NCBI RefSeq assembly: GCF_020165195.1
Contig: NZ_JAIUHR010000004.1
Coordinates: 124,001 to 188,000, forward strand
Length of the DNA: 64,000 bases
Direction: 5' to 3'
Origin: Mesorhizobium sp. CA14
GTDB lineage: Bacteria; Pseudomonadota; Alphaproteobacteria; Rhizobiales; Rhizobiaceae
Both the position numbers and the translations under genes were made by a program. The notes under the pieces were generated by a model. The model searched no databases. It worked only from the letters and a program-made list of their open reading frames with translations, and was not told where the DNA came from. Positions 35,914-43,573 of this stretch are shown here, piece by piece. Within the stretch, counting starts at the first letter, position 1, and the number at the start of each line of letters is the position of its first letter.

Positions 35914-36315
35914 TCAGGTAGCGCCGGACACCTGTTTGACGCAGCTGACGCTCGCCGCGCCTGCGGTCACTTTCAGCTTGACGTCGTAGGCAGCGCCATT
36001 GGCTCCCACACTCATCCGGCCGAGTGACGCGGGATTGCCGGGACCGACCTCGAAGGCGCCGCCCTGGCTGATACTGGCGGAGCCGGACGTGCCGCCCCCG
36101 GAGACGCTGACGGTGTAGGTGCCGGTGGTTTTCCTGTCGGCATAAACCACGGGCTCCAGCAGGATAGCGTCGCCTTGCAGCGTGTCCCGGATCTCGCATC
36201 GCAGGGGCCCGGCATTCGAGCCATCCTTGCTGGCCGTTGCGGCGGTCGCGCCGGCGACGATGACAGCCAGGAGCGCGGCCGATGCTGCTGCTGTTCGCTT
36301 GTCAAATCTGGTCAT
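35914..36315 (-). CDS. csgH: CsgH-like curli assembly protein
   Basis: A 133-residue exported protein: signal peptide in AAASAALLAVIVAGATAATA, then RCEIRDTLQGDAILLEPVV, TGTYTVSVSGGGTSGSASIS, a QGGAFEVGPG segment and a C-terminal AASVSCVKQV. It matches the alphaproteobacterial CsgH family, a small beta-sandwich periplasmic protein that keeps curlin from polymerising early. ATG 36315 fits the signal peptide; the longer upstream frame does not. Two cysteines could form a disulphide. It sits between two curlin genes. Confidence 0.82.
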   Translation of the reverse strand: MTRFDKRTAAASAALLAVIVAGATAATASKDGSNAGPLRCEIRDTLQGDAILLEPVVYADRKTTGTYTVSVSGGGTSGSASISQGGAFEVGPGNPASLGRMSVGANGAAYDVKLKVTAGAASVSCVKQVSGAT

Positions 36316-36376
36316 GGATGATGTCCTCGCGATTGCAAGATGGTGGCCGGCAACACTCTTGCCGGCTGTCCATGGC

Positions 36377-36814
36377 TCAGGGGCAGTCCTGGACGAAGGC
36401 GGCGACATTGCCGCTGCCACCCTGGCTGACATCGGCATTGCACCCGTGGCCGACCTGGACACCGGCTGCGATGTTGCCGTTGCCGTCCTGCGTCAGGATC
36501 GCGGTGTGGTTCGAACCGAACTGGGCAATGCCCGCGGCGTTGCGGTTGCCGTACTGATAGGTTGCACCGTAATTGTTGATGCCCTGCTGCCCGATCACCG
36601 ACCGGTTGCGATGACCATATTGCTGGCCGATCGCGGTGTTGAAGCGGCCATCCTGGTAGACATGAATGCGGTTGCGATAGCCGTGCTGGCCGCCGCCGGC
36701 GGAATTGCGCCAGCCATATTGTTCGATGTTGACGTCGTTGGCCATGGCGGGCGCCGCGGCGGTGAAGCCGACCAAGGCGGCAAGGGCTGCGGCGACGACT
36801 GAGGTAGGGATCAT
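36377..36814 (-). CDS. Curlin repeat protein (CsgA/CsgB-like)
   Basis: A 145-residue exported protein with signal peptide VVAAALAALVGFTAAAPAMA and repeats NIEQYGWRNSAGGGQHGYRN, QDGRFNTAIGQQYGHRNRS, GQQGINNYGATYQYGNRN and FGSNHTAILTQDGNGNI. Repeat length near 22 residues and conserved Gln, Gly and Asn are those of curli amyloid subunits. GAAGGAGAAG precedes the ATG. First gene of the block. The secretion pore (CsgG) and other curli genes are not in this window. Confidence 0.86.
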   Translation of the reverse strand: MIPTSVVAAALAALVGFTAAAPAMANDVNIEQYGWRNSAGGGQHGYRNRIHVYQDGRFNTAIGQQYGHRNRSVIGQQGINNYGATYQYGNRNAAGIAQFGSNHTAILTQDGNGNIAAGVQVGHGCNADVSQGGSGNVAAFVQDCP

Positions 36815-36914
36815 GGGACTTCTCCTTCAATGCGGCAGGGGGACCGCGGGTTGAACGGTCCGTTTGTAGGAGGGTGGTCCAGAACGGAGGCTGAAGGCTC
36901 CATTCAGCGAAAGT

Positions 36915-37139
36915 TCATGACCGCTCCGTTCTGAAAATCTTGGGAGTTGGGGGTGGCTCTTCCTTCGAAAGAGTCCATAGCGGCGAGACGGACATGTCAC
37001 AAAAACGCGAGACACGGCGTATCAGAGCTTCTCTTTTGCGGTGCCGGATTTCGCATGCTCGACGAACCTGGCCGAACAGGGCAGGGAGTTCGCTGACCGG
37101 AACCGGGTCATTTGCGATGTAGGCGGACACCAGATCCAC
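36915..37139 (-). pseudogene. Fragment of a MucR/Ros-type regulator
   Basis: From GTG 37139 the frame reads DLVSAYIANDPVPVSELPAL, the highly conserved N-terminal region of MucR-family zinc-finger regulators, but homology is lost after about 28 residues and the Cys2His2 finger is absent. An in-frame stop lies just upstream. It is a remnant of a rhizobial MucR gene; a functional short protein is unlikely. MucR proteins control exopolysaccharide and surface genes, so its position next to curli genes may not be random. Confidence 0.6.
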
Positions 37140-37655
37140 AGCTGAACCGCATTAATCCGGAGGCCTCTCCCCAACCTGATCGGCCGCGTCAGCGATCATC
37201 CGGCCAATCGCATTGACCACCTTCTCCGCTGGAACTGGCATCCCGATCAGGTTCGAGACTGGCGGCCTGGCCGTGGCCACGATCACCCGGGGTACATGCC
37301 GCCGAAATGCTCGGCGCCGATGTCGAGCTGCTATGACCGGGCGCTTACCGAAGTCTGCACGTATCTGGTTAAGATCTCTCTCAGACATCTTGTGCAACTA
37401 GCCCGGCACGGCAGACGAAAATCACCACGCCAAAGACAGGTAACGCAAAGAAAGCTCGCCAAGAACAGGGGTGCGCGATTGCGATAGAATGCATTTTGAT
37501 GCGCGAATTGTCCCTGCATCAGCTTGCAGTGTCCTAGAAATCCCATGCCACAGGCTTGGTGTTACAATTCTATTTATGCCAAGACTGTTAGCTCGGCATT
37601 CAATCTAATGATTGGAGGTCAATTCTTTTCTAACGGTAATATAGCTTCGGACGTA
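37140..37655. other. AT-rich non-coding stretch
   Basis: About 500 bases without a recognisable gene. The right half (about 37440-37655) is visibly richer in A and T than the rest of the window, a sign of foreign or decaying DNA. Short frames of 60-80 codons on both strands have no family resemblance. No promoter or repeat could be defined. Confidence 0.45.
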
Positions 37656-38603
37656 ACAGGTCTGGCCATGTTGCGATCGTTACCGCGCATCTGCTCATCC
37701 CCCTCATTGTTGGCGTGGGTTTTGGCCTGGACTTCGCAGCCGCCTACAGCCTCAAATCGCGCCTTCAGAACGCAGCAGATGCTGCGGTGGTAGGCTCTAT
37801 CTCGAAAAACTCGCCCAGCGTTACGGCCGCGATCGAAATGTCCGGCGATGGCCCTGTTCCAGAGGGAAAGGCCGATGCGGAGGCGTTGTTCTCGGACAAT
37901 CTTAGGGACAGGATCTTGGCCAGTTTGAGACGGTGGTTGCGTCCGTTGACAAATCAGGACTGAAGGTGACGTCGAACGTCTCCTTCCATGCGACCATGCG
38001 GACCGCGTTCATGGGGATTGTCGGCGTCGAGAAGGTGAACATATCGGGCGGCGCTTCGGAGGCGATCACCACTGACTACTTCGTCGATTTCTATATGTTG
38101 TTGGACAACACGCCCTCGAGGCATTGGGGCGACGCCGGCGGACGTCACGACGATGGTCTCGAAAACGCAGGACAAATGTGGCTTCGCCTGCCACGAGACC
38201 AACAACGAAAACAACTACTACAATCTGGCAAAGAGCCTTGGCGTGACGATGCGGATCGACGTGGTTCGGCGGGCGACCCAGGCGTTGATGGACACAGCCG
38301 CCGACACGAAGCAGTTTGCCAAGCAGTTTCAGGTGGCTATCTACACCTTCGGGCGGTCGGCGACCGACGCGAAGCTGGAGGAGATCACCAGTCTCACGTC
38401 CGAGTTCAGTTCTGCAAAGGGACAGGGCCGCAAACATCGATTTGATGACGATCCCTAACCAGGGCTACAATAACGACCAGACCACCAGCTTCGACAAAGC
38501 TCTGACCGATCTGGACGCCAAGATCGATGACCCTGGCAGCGGCACGTTCCGTTCTGGGCTCGACATCAACCACGGTTCCTCGGACGAGTTTTCGCTAGGC
38601 TGA
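37656..38603 (+). pseudogene. TadG-like pilus assembly gene, frameshifted and truncated
   Basis: Pieces in three frames join into a Tad pilus TadG/VWA protein: GHVAIVTAHLLIPLIVG then GFGLDFAAAYSLKSRLQNAA (N-terminal membrane anchor); SVDKSGLKVTSNVSFHATMR, EAITTDYFVDFYMLLDNTPS; CGFACHETNNENNYYNLAKS; and NIDLMTIPNQGYNNDQTTSF. Frame changes occur near 37915 (one lost G in a G run), near 38118 and near 38425, and the C-terminal part is missing after about 38560. It is a clear pseudogene; no other tad genes accompany it. Confidence 0.85.
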
Positions 38604-38726
38604 GATGCCGAGTGACACATTCGACCTTGCAGACGCCATGCGCGTCCCCACAGCCTATTTGGACCGGCGGGCGGAACGATCGGCAAGCGTCTGGATTTTG
38701 GGGATGCAACTCTTGCCTTCCCAGTC

Positions 38727-39725
38727 ATGACGCTTCTCGTCCAGCCGCGCCGGGTAAACGAGCCGTTCTCCGAGCTGGCACTGCTTCTCGATTTTTGCTT
38801 CGGCGATAAGGCAATCCTCTTTGACCTTGGAGATCTGTCGGCGCTTTCACCGCGTGAGATCCTGCGCGTTTCGCACGTGTTCGTGTCGCACATGCACATG
38901 GATCACTTCAGCGGTTTTGATCGTCTGCTCGGGGTGTCGCTCTATCGTGAGAAGCAGGTCCATATCATCGGCCCGCCCGGGTTGGCGGCTGCCGTCGAGG
39001 CCAAGTTGAGGGCCTACACCTGGAATCTCCTTAACGAAGGGTCGCACGACTTTACGATCTTCGCCTCCGACTGGACAGAAGAAGGGTTTGCCACCGCGGC
39101 CGCTTTCCGGGCGCGCAGGGCCTTCGAGCGGGAGGGATGGCGGAACACGAGCACTCGGATCCCCTTGGATGATCCGGAGTTTTCCGTCGAAGCGGTTACG
39201 CTCGATCACGGCATTCCTTGCTTGGCTTTCGCCTTCCAGGAAAAGCTGCGGGTCAACGTGCACAGGTCGCGCCTGGACGAGCTTGGCTTTCCCGTCGGAC
39301 TTTGGCTCACGAACGCGAAACGGGCGGTGCGACGCGGCGCCGACGCGGCTACTGAGTTCACGCCGAATGCGGGCAGGAAGGTGACGCTTGGGGAACTGCT
39401 GCGGGACCGAGCCATGGTCTGTGGGCATGGTCAACGCATCGTATATGCAACCGATTTGGCGTTCCATCCGGAGAATGTGACACGTCTCTCCAACTTGGCA
39501 CGCTGCGCCGATCGGCTTTTCATCGAAGCCGGGTTCCTGGAGGCAGACCGGAACCTCGCCGCAGTGAAGAAACATCTGACCGCCGCGCAGGCGGGTGCAA
39601 TCGCCAGGCAAGCCGGCGCGATCTCCGCCTACCCGATGCACCTTTCGCCTCGTTATCTCGGACGCCAAGACGAACTGCGGGTCGAATTCGAAGCCGGATT
39701 CCTTGGTGGGTTTGAATCGAAGTGA
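38727..39725 (+). CDS. RNase Z-like metallo-beta-lactamase-fold hydrolase
   Basis: A 332-residue MBL-fold protein. The zinc motif SHMHMDHFSGFDRLL at about residue 54, later IVYATDLAFHPENV and a C-terminal YPMHLSPRYLGRQDEL with further metal ligands follow the RNase Z/ElaC pattern. It resembles tRNA 3'-end nucleases but is divergent, with an insertion around residues 90-140. ATG 38727 lacks a good ribosome site. Its stop is 19 bases from the truncated integrase end, so it probably belongs to the integrated segment. Confidence 0.75.
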   Translation: MTLLVQPRRVNEPFSELALLLDFCFGDKAILFDLGDLSALSPREILRVSHVFVSHMHMDHFSGFDRLLGVSLYREKQVHIIGPPGLAAAVEAKLRAYTWNLLNEGSHDFTIFASDWTEEGFATAAAFRARRAFEREGWRNTSTRIPLDDPEFSVEAVTLDHGIPCLAFAFQEKLRVNVHRSRLDELGFPVGLWLTNAKRAVRRGADAATEFTPNAGRKVTLGELLRDRAMVCGHGQRIVYATDLAFHPENVTRLSNLARCADRLFIEAGFLEADRNLAAVKKHLTAAQAGAIARQAGAISAYPMHLSPRYLGRQDELRVEFEAGFLGGFESK

Positions 39726-39743
39726 GCGATTAGCCTGTCGCGC

Positions 39744-40251
39744 TCACACCCCCTTGCCGACAAGGCCGAGGCGCTTAAGTGCGGTACGGGCGAGATCGAC
39801 GGGTTCCACCTTGACTGGTAGACCCGTGGACGGCCGCAGCATGAGACAGGACAAGCTTTACGAAGCCGATGTCGACACCGAGCGTCATCGGGCCGGCACC
39901 CTGGGCAGCGCGCCCGCGGCCGAACTGAGTGAGCCGTTCGCGATCGAGCGCTGCGATGCTGCTCTTGCCAAGATGTCTCCGGATCATATCGAGGGCCGCG
40001 GCCTTGGAGCGGCGAGGGGACTTGCCTACATCGCACATGTCGTCGATATGGAGGTCGATGAGCTCGCCGAAGGTCTTAAGACACGCTATGCGGGACTTCG
40101 TCGGCGTCTCGCCACGATCGACTTGGCGCTCGGTTTCGGTCGCCCAGCGGCGTGCGTCGTCACGGCGTAGAAAAGTCTCGCTGACGTAGCGACCTTTGCG
40201 ACGGACTTGCACGCGCCAGGAACCGGACAAGAGCTTTGTGTAAGTGGCCAT
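39744..40251 (-). pseudogene. Truncated tyrosine recombinase (integrase), dusA-type element
   Basis: From ATG 40251 the frame reads MATYTKLLSGSWRVQVRRKG then ETFLRRDDARRWATETERQV, the arm-binding N-terminus of phage-type integrases, and TFGELIDLHIDDM begins the core-binding domain. Near 39825 one frame change is needed to continue as GLPVKVEPVDLARTALKRLG up to TGA 39744. The catalytic domain with the R-H-x-x-R and Tyr residues is absent. The gene lies head-to-head with dusA, 97 bases away. It is the broken integrase of an island once inserted at dusA. Confidence 0.82.
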
Positions 40252-40348
40252 TTTTTGTGTGCGCTCCGTGCGCACTGAGAGATCGAAACGTGGCGAAAAG
40301 GGTCGTACTCTGGCGTAAATTCGGGTTGGCCCGCTAAGTGCTAAGAAT

Positions 40349-41362
40349 TTGATGATAAAGAGAAAAATGCTGAAAAATCAAGAGCATAGATTGGCCGTTG
40401 CGCCTATGATGGATTGGACGGATCGGCATTGCCGGTTCTTCCACCGTCAGCTGACGCGCCGCGCGCTGCTTTACACCGAGATGGTGGTGGCGGACGCGGT
40501 CATCCATGGCGCGCGCGAAAGACTGCTCGGTTTCGACGATGTCGAGCACCCGGTTGCATTGCAGCTTGGCGGATCGGATCCGATAAAACTTGCCGAGGCC
40601 GCGCGGATCGGCGAGACCTTCGACTATGACGAGGTCAACCTCAATGTCGGCTGTCCGTCCGACCGCGTCCAGTCGGGGACGTTCGGTGCCTGCCTGATGA
40701 AGACGCCGGCTCTGGTCGCCGAATGCGTCGCGGCGATGAAAGCTTCGGTGAAAATCCCCGTCACGGTCAAGTGCCGTATCGGCGTCGACGATCAGGATCC
40801 GGAATCCGCTCTCGACACGCTCGCCGACGGCGTGCTCGCCGCCGGCGCCGATGCGCTCTGGGTGCACGCCCGCAAGGCCTGGCTGGAGGGATTGAGTCCC
40901 AAGGAGAACCGCGAGATCCCGCCGCTCGACTATCCGCGCGTCTATCGGTTGAAAGCCGGAAAGCCGGACGAATTCATCGGCATCAACGGCGGCATCCAGT
41001 CGCTCGCCGAGGCGTCGGCGCATCTTTCCCATGTCGATGGCGTGATGCTCGGCCGCGCGGCCTATCATACGCCGGGGATCCTGACCGGCATCGATGCCGC
41101 TTTCTACGGCGAGGCACCTGCCGCCTTCGACTATTCGGCGCTGATCGACGCCATGGCCGGCTATGCCGCGCGCCATATCGAGCGGGGCGGGCGGCTCGGC
41201 CACATCACCCGCCATATGGTCGGGCTGTTCCACGGCTTGCCCGGCGCGCGCCGCTTCCGGCAGATTCTTTCCACCGACGCAAACAAGCCCGGAGCCGGGG
41301 TGGAGGTGTTGAAGAGCGCGTTTTCGGCAGTCGATTTCGAGGCGGAAGCCGAAGCAGCCTGA
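40349..41362 (+). CDS. dusA: tRNA-dihydrouridine(20/20a) synthase
   Basis: A 337-residue flavin enzyme that reduces uridine 20 in the D-loop of tRNAs. AVAPMMDWTDRHCRFFHR near the start, LQLGGSDPIKLAEAARIGE, YDEVNLNVGCPSDRVQSGTF with the catalytic Cys, HARKAWLEGLSPKENREIPP (DusA-specific) and GRAAYHTPGIL are all visible. The first about 15 residues (MMIKRKMLKNQEHR) are AT-rich and unlike typical DusA N-termini, as expected if an integrated element replaced the original 5' end. Single gene, divergent from the integrase remnant. Confidence 0.95.
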   Translation: MMIKRKMLKNQEHRLAVAPMMDWTDRHCRFFHRQLTRRALLYTEMVVADAVIHGARERLLGFDDVEHPVALQLGGSDPIKLAEAARIGETFDYDEVNLNVGCPSDRVQSGTFGACLMKTPALVAECVAAMKASVKIPVTVKCRIGVDDQDPESALDTLADGVLAAGADALWVHARKAWLEGLSPKENREIPPLDYPRVYRLKAGKPDEFIGINGGIQSLAEASAHLSHVDGVMLGRAAYHTPGILTGIDAAFYGEAPAAFDYSALIDAMAGYAARHIERGGRLGHITRHMVGLFHGLPGARRFRQILSTDANKPGAGVEVLKSAFSAVDFEAEAEAA

Positions 41363-41447
41363 CTTCGGCTGAAGAAACGCCCGAAACGGATTCAGGCGCC
41401 TCAAGCGATGTCGTTGCCGCGGAACCGCCGAGTACTTCCCGGCAATA

Positions 41448-42152
41448 TCAGTCCCGCAAAATCATGCGGTCGCCGCGCACGTCGAAGCCCGACAACGAGC
41501 CGATGAAATTCATGCCGAGCAGGCTTTGATCCAGCATGCCGGGCGCGGCGACCATCACCGACATGTCCTTGCGCACGATGCCGCCGATCGCCACCTCGTC
41601 GGTCCTGACCGTCGCCGCGCGCGCCATGCCGTTGGCCGTGGCGACATCTACGCTGTAGCTGAGCGCCGCCGGGTTGAACCCCGCGGCTTGAGCATCTTCG
41701 GACGTCAGCACCGTGCTGGTCGCGCCGGTGTCGACCACGGCGCGCACCGGCGTGCCGTTGACCAGGATGCGGGCTTCGAAATGGCCGTTCTCGGCTTTGT
41801 CGAGCGTGACGGTCGGGCGGCCATTCTCCACGCCGAGCGCCAGCGGACTGCCCGGGACAAGGCCGGCGGTCACGCGGTTCGCCACATCCTGCAACTCGTA
41901 GCGATACTGGTAGCCGGCGATCAGCACGAGGATCAGTGCGGCCCAGACCCCGATATTGCGTGCCATGTCGCCCAGCGGCCGGCCGGAGCGGAGCAGGCTC
42001 GCGCCGATCACCATCACCAGCACGCCGACCCAGATCAGCCGGCCGAAATCGTTGTTGTTCATACCGAAGGTGTGGCCGGCCGAATTGTTGAGCATGAGCA
42101 GCACGACCCCGGCGCCGATCACCGCCATGACGATCCAGAACAGCCGATTCAT
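41448..42152 (-). CDS. Membrane-anchored retropepsin-like aspartic protease (TIGR02281 family)
   Basis: A 234-residue protein with three N-terminal transmembrane helices (FWIVMAVIGAGVVLLML, LIWVGVLVMVIGASLL, VWAALILVLIAGYQY) and a C-terminal aspartyl protease domain, single catalytic motif AVVDTGATSTVL at about residue 137, then LLGMNFIGSL. It acts at the membrane, probably as a dimer; substrate unknown. It follows the DUF1289 gene by 10 bases on the same strand. Confidence 0.9.
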   Translation of the reverse strand: MNRLFWIVMAVIGAGVVLLMLNNSAGHTFGMNNNDFGRLIWVGVLVMVIGASLLRSGRPLGDMARNIGVWAALILVLIAGYQYRYELQDVANRVTAGLVPGSPLALGVENGRPTVTLDKAENGHFEARILVNGTPVRAVVDTGATSTVLTSEDAQAAGFNPAALSYSVDVATANGMARAATVRTDEVAIGGIVRKDMSVMVAAPGMLDQSLLGMNFIGSLSGFDVRGDRMILRD

Positions 42153-42162
42153 CGGTTTCTTC

Positions 42163-42393
42163 TCACAAAACGCCGCGCTCGCGCGCCATGCGGGTTCGGC
42201 GGGTTTCGCGGCGCGGCCGCCGCTCCACCGTTTTGAGCCGCGCCGGCAGTTCGGCCATCACCGCGCGGCGCGTTTCGGGGGTCATCGCGAGCCAGGCGGA
42301 AATCTCGTCGCGCGTGCGGCCGCAACCGAAGCAGAAGCCGGTTTTCATATCGATCGAACAGACCAGGATGCAGGGGGATTCGATGGCGGTCAT
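42163..42393 (-). CDS. DUF1289 small cysteine protein
   Basis: A 76-residue protein with the DUF1289 core SPCILVCSIDMKTGFCFGCG, where four cysteines (C-x3-C..C-x2-C) probably bind zinc or an Fe-S cluster, then TRDEISAWLAMTPETRRAV. The C-terminus is Arg-rich. Function unknown. Upstream of and likely co-transcribed with the aspartic protease. Confidence 0.9.
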   Translation of the reverse strand: MTAIESPCILVCSIDMKTGFCFGCGRTRDEISAWLAMTPETRRAVMAELPARLKTVERRPRRETRRTRMARERGVL

Positions 42394-42559
42394 GCTGTTC
42401 TCTTGGCTTTATTCCACATGGTGCAACCGCCGGAGCAATGCAAGCCCTCCGCATTGCGCCGCAAGGCAGCGCGTTCGCGGCATCGTCCAGGCGGTTGTGC
42501 CGGGTGGAGAAGGCGGCTATGCCGCTTGCGATTTCCGCAACGAAGCGCGATCGACATAA

Positions 42560-43555
42560 ATGCCTGCTAAGCCTTTCGACGATTTCCGAAGCCTCCTGGC
42601 GGCGCTGCCGCCGGCCGATGATGCGGCGGGCGCGCGTGTCCGCGCCCTGTTTGCCAAGGCGGACAAGCCGAAAGAATCGCTTGGGCGCATCGAGGACATC
42701 GCAGCCTGGATTGCCGCCTGGAGCGGGCGGGCACCGCCGGTGATCAACCGGCCGCTGATGGCGATCTTCGCCGGCAATCACGGCGCCGTCAGGCACGGCA
42801 TCTCGCCGCGGCCGGTGGCGGCGACCGCCAATGAGGTCGAGCTCTGCGCCGCCGGCGGCGCCGCCATCAACCAGGTCTGCATCGCCAACGATCTCGGCCT
42901 GAAAGTCTTCGACCTCGCTTTGGATATCCCCACAGGCGACATCACCGAGGAGGCCGCGCTCGATGAACGCGGCTGCGCCGCAACCATGGCCTTCGGCATG
43001 GAGGCGGTCGCGGGCGGCGCCGACCTTCTGTGCCTTGGCGATCTCGGGGTCGGCAATTCGACGATCGCGGCCGCGCTTTTCGCCGCGCTGTTCGGTGGCA
43101 ACGGCATCGACTGGGTTGGCCCAGGCGCGGGCGCCGACGCAGCGATGATCGCGCGGAAGGCCGAGGTCGTCGATCGGGCGCTGGCATTCCATGGCCCGGA
43201 TATGAGCGATCCGCTCGAGGCCTTGCGCAGGGTCGGCGGACGCGAATTCGCGGCGATCTGCGGCGCCATTCTCGCGGCGCGCATGGAGAAGATCCCTGTC
43301 CTGCTCGACGGGTTCGCGGCGACTGCGGCGGCGGCTGTCCTTTATGCGAGCAATCCAGGCTCGCTCGATCATTGTCTGCTTGCCAGCCTGTCGCCGGAGC
43401 CTGGCCACGCCAAGGCGGCCGAAAGGCTCGGGCTGCGGCCGCTGCTCGATTTCGGCATCGGCCATGGCGAAGGGGTAGGGGCCGCTCTTGCCGCCGGTAT
43501 CGTCAAGGCCGCGGCATTGACCAGTTCCGGCATGGCGATGGCTGTCCGGCTTTAG
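42560..43555 (+). CDS. cobT: Nicotinate-nucleotide--dimethylbenzimidazole phosphoribosyltransferase
   Basis: A 331-residue CobT. It makes alpha-ribazole phosphate for the lower ligand of cobalamin. GRIEDIAAWIAAWSGRAPPV near the N-terminus, IFAGNHGAVRHGISPRP, LGDLGVGNSTIAAALFAALF, VLLDGFAATAAAAVLYASNP and the catalytic Glu in FGIGHGEGVGAALAAGIVKA are all present. Divergent from the DUF1289 gene; no cobalamin riboswitch was recognised in the 166 bases upstream. Confidence 0.95.
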   Translation: MPAKPFDDFRSLLAALPPADDAAGARVRALFAKADKPKESLGRIEDIAAWIAAWSGRAPPVINRPLMAIFAGNHGAVRHGISPRPVAATANEVELCAAGGAAINQVCIANDLGLKVFDLALDIPTGDITEEAALDERGCAATMAFGMEAVAGGADLLCLGDLGVGNSTIAAALFAALFGGNGIDWVGPGAGADAAMIARKAEVVDRALAFHGPDMSDPLEALRRVGGREFAAICGAILAARMEKIPVLLDGFAATAAAAVLYASNPGSLDHCLLASLSPEPGHAKAAERLGLRPLLDFGIGHGEGVGAALAAGIVKAAALTSSGMAMAVRL

Positions 43556-43573
43556 CGCCCGGCGGAAATTGCT

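Noticed and set aside
37152..37397. 81-codon minus-strand frame upstream of the MucR fragment
   Set aside because: No recognised family and no ribosome site; left as non-coding.
40258..40274. Small inverted repeat GTGCGC/GCGCAC between the integrase remnant and dusA as an attachment site
   Set aside because: Integrase attachment cores at dusA are expected as direct repeats inside the gene; this short hairpin has no second copy in the window.
42394..42559. Cobalamin riboswitch upstream of cobT
   Set aside because: No B12-box-like sequence or long structured leader could be recognised in 166 bases.
42149..43465. 438-codon minus-strand open frame over cobT
   Set aside because: Shadow of cobT; no family motif.
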